Assembly: GCA_963665785.1 (NCBI GenBank)
Contig: OY762456.1
Location: 3,100,001-3,164,000, forward strand
Origin: UBA7455 sp026713185
GTDB lineage: Bacteria; Pseudomonadota; Gammaproteobacteria; Pseudomonadales; Azotimanducaceae
DNA length: 64,000 nucleotides
Reading direction: 5' to 3'
Shown: positions 40,146 to 49,474 of the stretch, in pieces
How the letters are laid out: each line of letters starts with the position of its first letter
Position numbering within the stretch: the stretch's first letter is position 1
Position numbers and translations under genes: made by a program
Notes under the pieces: model-generated
What the model was told of the DNA's origin: nothing
Database searches by the model: none
Seen by the model: the letters and a program-made list of their open reading frames with translations, nothing else

Positions 40146-41192
40146 ATGGATATAGTGGAAGATATCAAGACTAAAGTTTCTGACAAACTGGAAACTTCTA
40201 CGACGACTTCAAGCATCGGCAAGACAGCAGGCATTATCCTGATTCTGCTTCTGGTAATCATTGGAATCGTCGGTTTTATCTGGGACGATGAACCCGACCT
40301 GTTCGATATCAACGAGAACACCACAATGCTGCTTCAGAAAAACGATGTCCATAAAGTCACAGGAAGTACCACAGCGGCGACAGTACTCAAACTCATTGAT
40401 GTGCTCCTGCACAAACGGGGAGGATATCTGACTAACGACATCTTGCCGCCCGGGATATTGATGGATAACGTGCCAAATTGGGAATTCGGTGTCCTTGTCC
40501 AGGTTCGCGATATGGCCAGAACTCTGCGAAATAACCTGTCACGCTCCCAGTCGCAATCGACGGAAGATGTTGCATTGGTCTCGACAGAAAACCAGTTTTA
40601 TTTCGATAATGACAGTTGGATACTGCCGGCGACTGAATCCGAATATAAAAAAGGCATGGAAAGCCTGCAGGATTACCTGATTCGATTGGGTGACAAAGAC
40701 TCTCCCGACGCCCAGTTCTATGCCAGGGCAGACAACCTTGGAATATGGCTCTCCGAGGTGGAAACCAGACTGGGAAGTTTGTCGCAACGGCTCAGTGCCA
40801 GCGTGGGCAAGCATCAACTCAATACTGCACTTGCTGGCGATAGCGCCGCTACCCAGTCAACGGAATCAGCACAAAGTTCTCACATGAAAACACCATGGAT
40901 GGAACTTGATGATGTGTTCTATGAAGCTAGAGGGACCACCTGGGCACTGATTCATCTGTTACGTGCAGTCGAGGTAGACTTTCAGGAAGTTTTACAGAAA
41001 AAAAACGCCCTGATCAGTTTGCAACATATCATCAGGGAACTGGAACCTGCCCAGGACACCCTGTGGAGTCCGGTCATCCTGAATGGCAGCGGACTGGGAA
41101 TAATGGCAAATCATTCGCTGGTGATGGGTTCACACATTTCCAGGGCCAATGCTGCAATCATTGATCTGCGTCGACTGCTGGAAGAGGGTTGA
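40146..41192 (+). CDS. DUF2333 family inner-membrane protein
   Basis: 348 residues. One N-terminal membrane helix (TAGIILILLLVIIGIVGFIW) then a large domain with the family features LHKRGGYLTNDILPPGILMDNVPNWEFGVL and the helical C-terminus FYEARGTTWALIHLLRAVEVDF. The function is unknown; DUF2333 proteins are conserved in marine and pseudomonad gammaproteobacteria. CAGGAG precedes the ATG. It is upstream of hppA on the same strand, with 142 bases between, so separate promoters are likely. Confidence 0.88.
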   Translation: MDIVEDIKTKVSDKLETSTTTSSIGKTAGIILILLLVIIGIVGFIWDDEPDLFDINENTTMLLQKNDVHKVTGSTTAATVLKLIDVLLHKRGGYLTNDILPPGILMDNVPNWEFGVLVQVRDMARTLRNNLSRSQSQSTEDVALVSTENQFYFDNDSWILPATESEYKKGMESLQDYLIRLGDKDSPDAQFYARADNLGIWLSEVETRLGSLSQRLSASVGKHQLNTALAGDSAATQSTESAQSSHMKTPWMELDDVFYEARGTTWALIHLLRAVEVDFQEVLQKKNALISLQHIIRELEPAQDTLWSPVILNGSGLGIMANHSLVMGSHISRANAAIIDLRRLLEEG

Positions 41193-41334
41193 TCAATACA
41201 GATTTGCCGGACCTATCCTGTCCCGGGATAGCGTTACCGCCACAAGTTGTTTTCTAATGGTTTGAATTTCTGTACTATTACCGCGCCTGCAAAATCAGGC
41301 TGTCGAAGAATTAAAATCCAACTGGAATGACTTT

Positions 41335-43362
41335 ATGAGTAACTTGACTTACTTGTCGCCACCCCTTATCGGCTTGCTGGGGCTGGTTTGCGCCTTCTTG
41401 ATCCATGTTCTGATGACCCGGTATTCAGAAGGTGAAGATAAAATCAAAAAAATCGCCGATGCTATCCACGAGGGCGCCATGGTATTCATGCATCGTGAAT
41501 ATCTGATGCTGCTGCTGTTCGCCGGACCACTCTTTTTCATCATTCTGATATCACCACTGGGTTGGAATACGGCACTGTCGTTTGCCGTCGGTGCATTCGC
41601 CTCTGCGGCTGCAGGATATCTGGGGATGTTTTCTGCAACCAAAGCCAATGTGCGAACAACCACTGCTGCCCAGGCAGAGGGTCAATCAGGCGCTTTGACA
41701 GTGGCATTTTACGGCGGTTCCATCATGGGACTCTGCGTTGCCTCACTCGGCCTTGTTGGACTTGGTTTTTTATACTGGTTCTTTGGCGGTGACCCGGAAA
41801 CAGCTCATGCGATTCACGGATTCGGCATGGGCGCCTCCAGTGTGGCGTTATTTTCCCGTGTTGGTGGTGGTATCTATACCAAGAGTGCGGATGTTGGAGC
41901 CGACCTGGTGGGTAAAGTAGAAGCTGGAATTCCCGAAGATGACCCACGAAACCCCGGTGTTATCGCGGACAATGTTGGTGACAATGTTGGTGACATTGCC
42001 GGCATGGGATCTGACATATTCGAGTCTTATTGCGGGTCCATGATCGCCACTATCGCCATCGCCTCAACACTGGCCATGAGTGGACCATTCGGTATTGAAG
42101 CGCTGGCGCCGGAAACCGGTCAGGCAGCGTTGATGGCATTACCTCTTGGATTGGCCAGTCTGGGCCTTCTCTGTTCCATTCTTGGCATTATTACAGTTCG
42201 GGTAATGTCCAACAAATCGGCTGAAACAGCCTTGCACATGGGGCATAACATATCAGCCCTGCTACTGATCGCGGGAGCCTGGTTCCTGACCGACCTTATG
42301 GGCATCGACAGGAATATCTGGTTTTCCATTATCGCCGGCGCCCTTGGTGGAATATTGATAGGTCTGGTCACCCAGTATTACACCGCCAAGGCGCCTGTAG
42401 TTAAAATCGCCACAGCCGGCAAGACCGGTACCGCTACAGTGATGATCACAGGTCTGGCTGTCGGCATGGAATCGGTAGTTGTTCCTGTCCTTGGCATTGC
42501 AGCCATTATCTATTGTTCTACTGAATTCGCCGGATTGTACGGGGTGGGTATTGCAGCCGTTGGCATGCTGGCAACCGTCGGTATGACCATGGCGCTTGAT
42601 GCATATGGGCCAGTTGCCGACAACGCCGGTGGAATTGCCGAGATGGGCGGACTCGGAGAAGATGTTCGTGCAATTACCGATGGCCTGGATGAAGTCGGCA
42701 ATACAACCGCTGCTATTGGCAAAGGCTTTGCTATCGGAGCTGCTGCCCTGGCCGCACTCGCCATCATAGCTGCTTTCGTAGAAACCATGGCAGTGAATGA
42801 CACATCATTCACCCTGGAGTTGTCCAATCCGAAAGTACTTGTAGGAATTTTCATCGGCGGCGTACTGCCTTTTCTCATTGCTTCCATCACCATGACGGCA
42901 GTCGGTGATGCCGCAATGGAAATGATTGAAGAAATTCGCCGGCAGTTCCGTGAAATCAAAGGGCTTATGGAAGGCGATGCTGATCCGGATCATGCGAAAT
43001 GTATTGAAATTGCCACCAATGCCGCATTAAAGAAAATGATACTGCCTGGTGTTATCGCGGTAGCCATGCCGGCGGTTGTCGGTTTTGGACTGGGTGCACA
43101 GAGTCTCGGAGGCATGCTGGCCGGTGCATTGCTTGGCTGTGTATTACTCGCTTTGATGATGGCCAATGCCGGTGGCGCCTGGGATAACGCCAAGAAATTT
43201 ATCGAGAAGGGAAATCTCGGCGGTAAAGGTTCCGATGTCCATGCAGCGGCCGTTGTCGGAGACACCGTGGGGGACCCGTTCAAGGATACATCAGGACCGT
43301 CTATGAACATTCTGATCAATGTCATGGCAATCGTCAGTCTGGTGATTGCGCCTCTACTTTAA
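41335..43362 (+). CDS. hppA: membrane-bound, K+-dependent ion-pumping pyrophosphatase
   Basis: 675 residues with about 16 membrane helices. Hydrolyses cytoplasmic PPi and pumps H+ or Na+. The substrate motif is complete: DVGADLVGKVEAGIPEDD, then NVGDNVGD and the C-terminal DTVGDPFKDTSGPS. At the K+ diagnostic position the sequence is GNTTAAIGKG: Ala459 instead of Lys and Gly462 instead of Thr, the K+-dependent pattern. H+ versus Na+ cannot be decided here. It faces a PPi-dependent phosphofructokinase gene only 23 bases away, so PPi metabolism seems concentrated here. Confidence 0.96.
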   Translation: MSNLTYLSPPLIGLLGLVCAFLIHVLMTRYSEGEDKIKKIADAIHEGAMVFMHREYLMLLLFAGPLFFIILISPLGWNTALSFAVGAFASAAAGYLGMFSATKANVRTTTAAQAEGQSGALTVAFYGGSIMGLCVASLGLVGLGFLYWFFGGDPETAHAIHGFGMGASSVALFSRVGGGIYTKSADVGADLVGKVEAGIPEDDPRNPGVIADNVGDNVGDIAGMGSDIFESYCGSMIATIAIASTLAMSGPFGIEALAPETGQAALMALPLGLASLGLLCSILGIITVRVMSNKSAETALHMGHNISALLLIAGAWFLTDLMGIDRNIWFSIIAGALGGILIGLVTQYYTAKAPVVKIATAGKTGTATVMITGLAVGMESVVVPVLGIAAIIYCSTEFAGLYGVGIAAVGMLATVGMTMALDAYGPVADNAGGIAEMGGLGEDVRAITDGLDEVGNTTAAIGKGFAIGAAALAALAIIAAFVETMAVNDTSFTLELSNPKVLVGIFIGGVLPFLIASITMTAVGDAAMEMIEEIRRQFREIKGLMEGDADPDHAKCIEIATNAALKKMILPGVIAVAMPAVVGFGLGAQSLGGMLAGALLGCVLLALMMANAGGAWDNAKKFIEKGNLGGKGSDVHAAAVVGDTVGDPFKDTSGPSMNILINVMAIVSLVIAPLL

Positions 43363-43385
43363 TTCAGAACTAATTTAATTCAGGA

Positions 43386-44678
43386 CTACTGGCTCATGGG
43401 TGGGAAGGCAGGCAGCTTCTTTCTCACCAGCTTGTTCTGCAACCTGACGTAAGCCGGAATCCCGTTATGATATGGCGGTGAATCTTCACCACTGATCAAT
43501 GGTTCAAGATAGGCACGGCAGGCGCCGGTAATGCCATAACCGTCTTTTGATATGTAGGACCGCGGCATACTGCGTTCTACATTGGCTACCCTGGAAAGGG
43601 GAACTTCTCCGATTTCCCATTGATAGGGTTTATCATTCAGCCGAACGATAGTAGGCATCACAGCGTTTTTACCCGATGCGGCAAACTCCACCGCCGCTTT
43701 ACCAACGGCGTAGGCCTGTTCCACATCTGTAGCAGAAGCAACATGCCGGGCGGCACGTTGCAGGTAATCCGCAACTGACCAGTGACACTTGTAACCGTGT
43801 GCCTGCTTGATCATATCAATCAGTGTCGGCGCCATACCCCCCAGTTGGGTGTGACCAAAAGCATCCTGGACGCCAGCGTCTGCGACAAATCTTCCGTCTT
43901 CATATCGTGTACCTTCTGATGCCACGATGACGCAAAATCCCTCACTGTCTACCGTATCTTTGACCTTGTTGAGAAATCCCTGGCGATCAAAAGGTATCTC
44001 GGGGAAAAGAATGATATGGGGGGGTGCATTACGCTGATCCCTGGCCATGCCAGCCGCCGCTGCGATCCATCCTGCATGTCGACCCATCACCTCCAGCAGG
44101 AAGACTCTGGTTGAAGACTCTCCACCCGGTGAAGACTCTTTACCGACCGCCATGGACTTCACATCAATACCAGCTTCAAGAGTGGATACTGCAACATATT
44201 TCGCCACAGATCCGAATCCAGGACAGTTGTCCGTCACCGGCAAATCATTATCCACTGTTTTGGGAATGCCGATACAAATCATCGGATAACCCATATCAGC
44301 ACTCAGCTGCGAGACTTTGTGGGCAGTATCCTGAGAATCTCCTCCACCATTGTAAAGAAAGTAACCTATGTCATGTGCCCTGAATACTTCAACCAGCCTC
44401 TGGTACTCAGCGAGATTTTTGTCAATTGATTTGAGCTTGTAGCGGCAGGAACCAAATGCCCCGCCAGGTGTATGTCTGAGCCCTGCAACAGCTTGCGGCG
44501 ATTCGAGTGAAGTATCTATCAATTCCTCACACAATGCGCCGATAATGCCATTGCGTCCAGCAAGCACCTTACCCATTTTTTTATTACTGCGGACTGTTTC
44601 AATAACGCCACAGGCAGTCGCATTGATGACCGAGGTAACCCCTCCAGATTGGGCATAAAATACATTTTCAGCTGCCAT
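43386..44678 (-). CDS. pfp: PPi-dependent 6-phosphofructokinase
   Basis: 430 residues. Reversibly phosphorylates fructose 6-phosphate with pyrophosphate. Diagnostics against the ATP type: NGGGDS with D114 in place of the ATP-enzyme Gly, and K140 in PKTVDNDL. MGRHAGW and YEDGRF are also present. Between SMAVG and TRVFLLEVMGRHAGW a repetitive insertion, KESSPGGESS (180-189), is encoded by tandem GAGTCTTC units. The enzyme could run glycolysis and gluconeogenesis with one protein. It converges on hppA. Confidence 0.94.
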   Translation of the reverse strand: MAAENVFYAQSGGVTSVINATACGVIETVRSNKKMGKVLAGRNGIIGALCEELIDTSLESPQAVAGLRHTPGGAFGSCRYKLKSIDKNLAEYQRLVEVFRAHDIGYFLYNGGGDSQDTAHKVSQLSADMGYPMICIGIPKTVDNDLPVTDNCPGFGSVAKYVAVSTLEAGIDVKSMAVGKESSPGGESSTRVFLLEVMGRHAGWIAAAAGMARDQRNAPPHIILFPEIPFDRQGFLNKVKDTVDSEGFCVIVASEGTRYEDGRFVADAGVQDAFGHTQLGGMAPTLIDMIKQAHGYKCHWSVADYLQRAARHVASATDVEQAYAVGKAAVEFAASGKNAVMPTIVRLNDKPYQWEIGEVPLSRVANVERSMPRSYISKDGYGITGACRAYLEPLISGEDSPPYHNGIPAYVRLQNKLVRKKLPAFPPMSQ

Positions 44679-44703
44679 TTCTCTTCTCTTGCCCGTGATA
44701 CAC

Positions 44704-45840
44704 CTAAATACCGTTTACGGTTTCCGCAATAAGCCAATCTACCACATTACGCAATGCTTGTTCCCTGCTGGCGCCATTTGCTACGGCATTCTCATAAACC
44801 CTGATCTGATTATGAGCACTTGTGCCCTCCCTCAGAATATCCCGTAAACTCTCAATTTCTTCCTGACAGTCAAGGACATCAGCATCCTCCCTGACGAATT
44901 CAATCAACTCTTCAAGCAGGTCACTGTAAGGCACTATTTCACCCTTCGCCAGATCAATAAGACCTTCTTCGTATGAATAACGCATTGATCGCCAACGGTT
45001 TTCATTAATCAGCAGATTGGCATAGACACGCCACTTCTGATTTCTCTGTCGTGTCCGAAACAGCATCCTTAACAGACACACATTGAGCGCAACCAGACTC
45101 ACCGCATGTTTTACGTTGGTCGCCACATCGGTGACCCTGTTTTCCAGAGTCGGAAATCTGGCACTGGGACGCAGGTCCCACCAGATCATACTGGCATCCT
45201 CGATAATGCCCGCATCGACCAACACCGTAACGTGACGTTCGTATTCGGCGTAACTGACAAATTGTTCGGGTAATCCGGAACGCGGTAAATCATTGGCAAC
45301 CGTTAATCTATAAGACTTCAGACCGGTGTTTTCACCTTCCCAGAAGGGTGACGAACAGGATAATGCCAAAATATGAGGCAGGAAATAACTCATCTGGTTC
45401 ATCAGGTCTATACGGAGTTCCCGGTCTTCAATACCTGTATGAACATGCATGCCACAAATCAGCATCCGGCGTGCCGCAGCCTGCATTTCCCGGGTGAGCG
45501 CTGAATATCGATCACGAGCAGTCTGCTTCTGTTCCTGCCACGAGGCAAAAGGATGTGAGGAAACGGCAACAGGTGCAAAACCAAATCGGTCGGCTTCTTC
45601 AGCAATAATATTACGCAATCTTTTTACATGATGTCTTGCTTCGCTGACATTGCCACATACCGGTGTTCCGACTTCTATCTGTGCCCGCATCAATTCCGGA
45701 GACACCTGCTCGCCACATCGCTGTACACAGGCCTGCATCAACTCCGGGGGCGGGTCTGCAACCAGGTCTCTGCTGCCCTGGTCCACCAGCAGGTACTCTT
45801 CCTCAACCCCAATAGTGAAGGCCGGTTCAATCAAATTCAT
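44704..45840 (-). CDS. carboxylate-amine ligase, YbdK/GCS2 family
   Basis: 378 residues from the ATG at 45840. A longer reading to 46029 lies inside the symporter gene and is rejected. The N-terminal FTIGVEEEYLLVD, ICGMHVHTGI and the WWDLRPSARFPTLENRVTDV motif are characteristic of the GCS2 fold, related to glutamate-cysteine ligase; the E. coli YbdK enzyme has weak ligase activity and the natural substrate is uncertain. It lies 25 bases upstream of pfp on the same strand and 70 bases after the symporter gene. Confidence 0.85.
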   Translation of the reverse strand: MNLIEPAFTIGVEEEYLLVDQGSRDLVADPPPELMQACVQRCGEQVSPELMRAQIEVGTPVCGNVSEARHHVKRLRNIIAEEADRFGFAPVAVSSHPFASWQEQKQTARDRYSALTREMQAAARRMLICGMHVHTGIEDRELRIDLMNQMSYFLPHILALSCSSPFWEGENTGLKSYRLTVANDLPRSGLPEQFVSYAEYERHVTVLVDAGIIEDASMIWWDLRPSARFPTLENRVTDVATNVKHAVSLVALNVCLLRMLFRTRQRNQKWRVYANLLINENRWRSMRYSYEEGLIDLAKGEIVPYSDLLEELIEFVREDADVLDCQEEIESLRDILREGTSAHNQIRVYENAVANGASREQALRNVVDWLIAETVNGI

Positions 45841-45910
45841 GTCAACAAACCCCGCAGAATGGCGCCTGAGTTGTGATTCTAGCACCTCACATGAGGCAGC
45901 ATCTTTTTCA

Positions 45911-47365
45911 TTAACGAATTTGACGAACTCGGGTGAAGAACCAGAGAATGACCAGAGGCAACAGCCAGGGGGCCACGCGTTCAAACGGGTCACCGGGTAA
46001 GTGTGCGGCCTGGGACAAGATCGACTCACCGACGGGTCCCGTACCCAGGGAGTAGAACAATACGGTTACGGCGAAGCCGGATAACATTGCAGCCAGAGCA
46101 GTGCCCGCGGTCACTGTTCGTCCCAAGACCCGGAAAAGCACGATGGGACCGAACGCGGCGCCGAGTGCGGACCAGGCAAACAGTACACGATTGAATATGC
46201 TGTCCGGCAGTGTAAGTGCAAGGACAACAGCAAGAGCGGCGACCAATAGCATAGATGTACGCGATGCCATCGCCTCCCTGCCCGGGAAACGACGGTTGAC
46301 ACCCATGTCATGGGCGACGGCGCCAGCGGCGGCGAGCAACAGTGAGTCTACCGTGGACATCACAGCAGACAAGGTGGCGGCAGTGGCAATGCCCGCCAGG
46401 ATGGCTGGCAGGTAATGGCTGGCTGCGTGGTAGAATAACACTTCCGGGTTACCTATTTCCGGTATGAGAGCACGTCCGGACAGACCCAGCGCTACCATAC
46501 CTGTAAACACTACGATACCCCAGCCGAAAACGATCGCGTAACCCTGGCGCCGTTCAGCCTCGCCACGTACAGCCATTAACCGGGAAAGCAAGTGCGGTTG
46601 ACCCAGAGCGCCCAGAGACATGCCGACCAGACCCACCGCAAAACCAAGCAGAATCAGTCCGGCATGACCACCATCAATGTTCAGGTACTCCGCCGGCATG
46701 GATGCGGAGAGCGTGGCCCATACCTCGGCGGGTCCTCCGGCAGCTATCAGAGCTGCCAACGGCACACCCACAGATACCACCATCATGATCGCAGCCTGAA
46801 CGGTATCTGTGACTGACACCGCCCAGAATCCTCCCACCAGGGAGTAGAACACAACGATAATCGCTCCGATTATGATCGCAGACGGGGTTGAGATTGCAAA
46901 GTTTTCGGTCAACGCATTTCCAGCCGCGTCAAGTTGAGCGGCAACATAAAAGATGAAGCAGAACAACACGAACACAGCAGCCACGAAGGTGGCGATACGC
47001 TTCAGGTCACCGCGAGCGTCGTGGAGCAGGAAGTCTGTCAGTGTCACTTGTTGATGATCTTTCGATTCCTGACGTAGTTGGCGGCCGAAATACAGCCATA
47101 CCACAGCGTACGCCACCCAAACCCCCGGGATCATCCATACTGCACTGATACCGATTGCGTAGACAAAGCCCGAGAATCCGAGTATCACCCAGGCCGAGGA
47201 GGTGCTTGCCGCGTAAGAAAGTCCGGCCACCCAGGGACCAAGACCGCGTCCGCCGAGGAAAAAATCCGCTTCGCTCCGGTTTCTGGATGCTGCCCACAGG
47301 CCAATGACAATCATCATCAACTTGTACACCACCAGGGTAATCAGGATTACCGTTGCCTCATTCAT
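45911..47365 (-). CDS. sodium/solute symporter, PutP-like (SSS family)
   Basis: 484 residues with about 13 membrane helices, Na+/proline-type. Features: FFLGGRGLGPWVAGLSYAAS, SSAWVILGFSGFVYAIG and the Na+-site region AVMSTVDSLLLAAAG. Proline is the closest known substrate, but SSS substrates vary. I take the ATG at 47365 (MNEATVILIT); a GTG at 47377 is possible. GC and codon use look higher than in flanking genes (many GCG and CGG codons), a hint of transfer. Proline-metabolism genes are absent nearby. Confidence 0.9.
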   Translation of the reverse strand: MNEATVILITLVVYKLMMIVIGLWAASRNRSEADFFLGGRGLGPWVAGLSYAASTSSAWVILGFSGFVYAIGISAVWMIPGVWVAYAVVWLYFGRQLRQESKDHQQVTLTDFLLHDARGDLKRIATFVAAVFVLFCFIFYVAAQLDAAGNALTENFAISTPSAIIIGAIIVVFYSLVGGFWAVSVTDTVQAAIMMVVSVGVPLAALIAAGGPAEVWATLSASMPAEYLNIDGGHAGLILLGFAVGLVGMSLGALGQPHLLSRLMAVRGEAERRQGYAIVFGWGIVVFTGMVALGLSGRALIPEIGNPEVLFYHAASHYLPAILAGIATAATLSAVMSTVDSLLLAAAGAVAHDMGVNRRFPGREAMASRTSMLLVAALAVVLALTLPDSIFNRVLFAWSALGAAFGPIVLFRVLGRTVTAGTALAAMLSGFAVTVLFYSLGTGPVGESILSQAAHLPGDPFERVAPWLLPLVILWFFTRVRQIR

Positions 47366-47377
47366 AACAAGTACCAC

Positions 47378-47849
47378 CCGGGGAGCATCACCCTCTCTAT
47401 TCGATTCCTGAAAACACTCAGGAAGCTGATTTTCAGCTTACAAGGACCCTTTCCAGAATTTCTCCAGTGTCTGACCCGCATATTCTGTTCCGGTCACTTA
47501 TTCTAATACCTGATCACATGCCGAAAATGTCTCTTGAGCGTGTCCGTTCTGCGTTTTTTCGTCCGTTTCGCTTCGAGAAAGAGTGAGGGGCATCGTGACT
47601 ATTGGATGTAATCCCCTAAAAATACAGGTTAAACATCAGTACAGCAATCAATCCTGAGTTTCACTATCCTGCTAATGGTGTACCACTGAATCTGGACGCG
47701 GAAAAATGACAGTTGCAATATTTGCGTTAACCGGTAATTCTACATGCTTGCAGTCTTCGACCGCATACTCACGTCGAAACTCAATTCCGGTAAATGCAGA
47801 TGGATTTTAAGACTGACACGGTACCAATAACAAACATCAGATATTTTCC
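47378..47849. other. 472-bp intergenic region, no gene seen
   Basis: This stretch between divergent genes contains stop codons in all frames and no convincing tRNA, repeat or long hairpin. It presumably carries the promoters for the symporter and the 47850 gene; I cannot place them. Confidence 0.5.
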
Positions 47850-48860
47850 ATGCAGAAAACACCACCAGCGCTTGACAGACGGGAACATCGTGACCTGAAT
47901 TTCGGTCGGGATTATCTGGATTTTCTGAAGCATCTTGAAGGTCCTACCCTGATTGATGTACCTGGAACCGACCATTCGAGATGCCGCGCCATCGTCACCC
48001 TGTTACATGGTAATGAACCTTCAGGGCTCAAAGCCGTTGACCAATTACTCAGGCACAAAATCATCCCGGCAACTGATCTCACCATCATCATCGCTTCTGT
48101 CAACGCAGCCCTTCATCCACCGGTTCTGTCGCACAGGTTTTTACCCTGGGAAGCTGATATGAACCGTTGCTTCAGTCCCCCCTGTATCACTGATCAGAAC
48201 AGACTGGCAGAAGCTATCACCACAGAACTTGATACCAGGAAGCCAGAAGCCGTTGTGGATACGCACAATACGTCCGCACACAGCGAGCCATTTGCAGTAT
48301 GCCTTGCGGATACGGAATCAATTCGGCAGTTAACGGGGATATTCGCTGACAATCTGGTGGTGATGGATCAAACCCTGGGAACGTTGCTGGAATGCGGGAA
48401 CATGGATAATCCATGGCTGACAGTTGAATTCGGCGGCATCATGGACCCCCGTGCCGATACACTCGCGTTTGAAACCCTTGTTTCGTTTATCACGGCACAG
48501 GAGCTTTTTGAGCAACCGTCTAAACCCATGCAGACTCTATATCACCCATTGCGTCTGGAGATTGTGGAGGACGCCAGAATTCATTATTCAAGCAGCGTCA
48601 TCCACAACAGCCATATCACCGTATTCAACACCATCGATCAACTCAATTTTCAGCGGATTGAAGCCGGAACTCCACTGGGCTGGCTCTCTCCAGATGGCCT
48701 GGAATGGTTCCGGATCAGAGGCGGTAATAAAGAAAAAGTAGAGAATTACTTCTGTAATAACAATGGCTTCCTGACCACTCTGAAGCCATTAACTTTGTTT
48801 ATGTCAACAACTGATCCTTATATTGCCCAAAAGGACTGCCTTCTTTATTTCACGCCTTAA
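47850..48860 (+). CDS. succinylglutamate desuccinylase/aspartoacylase family protein
   Basis: 336-residue M14-type zinc hydrolase. Zinc ligands H53 and E56 are in LLHGNEPSG and H139 in VVDTHNTSAH; the general-base Glu is probably that in LTVEFGGI. The family removes acyl groups from N-acyl amino acids (AstE, aspartoacylase). No arginine-succinyltransferase pathway genes are nearby, so the substrate is open. The C-terminal half is longer than in AstE. An ATG at 47850 follows a modest ribosome site. Confidence 0.85.
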   Translation: MQKTPPALDRREHRDLNFGRDYLDFLKHLEGPTLIDVPGTDHSRCRAIVTLLHGNEPSGLKAVDQLLRHKIIPATDLTIIIASVNAALHPPVLSHRFLPWEADMNRCFSPPCITDQNRLAEAITTELDTRKPEAVVDTHNTSAHSEPFAVCLADTESIRQLTGIFADNLVVMDQTLGTLLECGNMDNPWLTVEFGGIMDPRADTLAFETLVSFITAQELFEQPSKPMQTLYHPLRLEIVEDARIHYSSSVIHNSHITVFNTIDQLNFQRIEAGTPLGWLSPDGLEWFRIRGGNKEKVENYFCNNNGFLTTLKPLTLFMSTTDPYIAQKDCLLYFTP

Positions 48861-48887
48861 CTCTCGGCATATTTTTTCGCACAAGAC

Positions 48888-48913
48888 CTTGAATCCACTT
48901 TATATGACCTTAG
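48888..48913 (+). promoter_or_regulatory. possible heat-shock (sigma-32) promoter of hsp20
   Basis: CTTGAA at 48888-48893 is a perfect sigma-32 -35 element; after 14 bases comes CCTTAGA, a partial match to CCCCAT. It stands about 40 bases before the hsp20 start, a sensible distance. The assignment rests on sequence similarity alone. Confidence 0.4.
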
Positions 48914-48949
48914 AAAGTGTCCCGTAAGCTATTCAACAAGGAGAAAAAA

Positions 48950-49378
48950 ATGTATCAGTTATTAACACCATTCAATGTATTGAATGAATTTAATCGTGGA
49001 TTTGGCCGTTTCTATACTGACCGACTCCTGGACAGACAGGAAACGGATGTCACAGACTGGGTACCGCAAGTGGATATCAAGGAGAACGATAGTGGTTACA
49101 GCGTACTTGCCGATATCCCCGGCATCAAACCGTCTGATGTAGAGATTACGCTGCACAATAACGTGCTGACCATCAGGGGTGAACGCAACGAGGTATCGGA
49201 ATCCAATGAATTCAGACACAGGGAACGTACCTACGGATCCTTTGTACGTCAATTCAATCTTCCGGATTCAGTCGATGAAAACGGCGTAAAAGCTCAGGCA
49301 AACAACGGTGTCATTGAAATTTCTGTTCCCCGGATACCGGAATCAAGACCAAGAGCTATCACAGTTGAGGGAATTTGA
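48950..49378 (+). CDS. small heat-shock protein, Hsp20 family
   Basis: 142 residues from the ATG at 48950, which follows AAGGAG; an in-frame upstream start at 48917 is not needed. The alpha-crystallin domain spans about residues 35-125: PQVDIKENDSGYSVLADIPG, VEITLHNNVLTIRGER, and the C-terminal GVIEISVPRIPES. Holds unfolded proteins as oligomers. A sigma-32-like promoter and a terminator-like hairpin frame the gene, fitting a single-gene heat-shock unit. It resembles IbpA-type but with a longer N-terminal arm. Confidence 0.92.
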   Translation: MYQLLTPFNVLNEFNRGFGRFYTDRLLDRQETDVTDWVPQVDIKENDSGYSVLADIPGIKPSDVEITLHNNVLTIRGERNEVSESNEFRHRERTYGSFVRQFNLPDSVDENGVKAQANNGVIEISVPRIPESRPRAITVEGI

Positions 49379-49407
49379 TCTCAACTGCAGATATCACGCA
49401 ATCTCAA

Positions 49408-49438
49408 TCCCGCGAGTGTGAGTATTTCATTCGCGGGA
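49408..49438 (+). terminator. hairpin after hsp20
   Basis: TCCCGCGAGTG pairs with CATTCGCGGGA (11 bp with one G·T) around a 9-base loop, 30 bases after the hsp20 stop. There is no T-run directly after it, so it may act with Rho or stabilise the transcript end. Confidence 0.45.
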
Positions 49439-49474
49439 CTGGGGTCCATCCTTTTCCCGCCGCCGTGAAGGTCG

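Noticed and set aside
45841..46029. N-terminal extension of the YbdK-type ligase
   Set aside because: It lies mostly inside the symporter gene and carries no family resemblance; the fold starts at the ATG at 45840.
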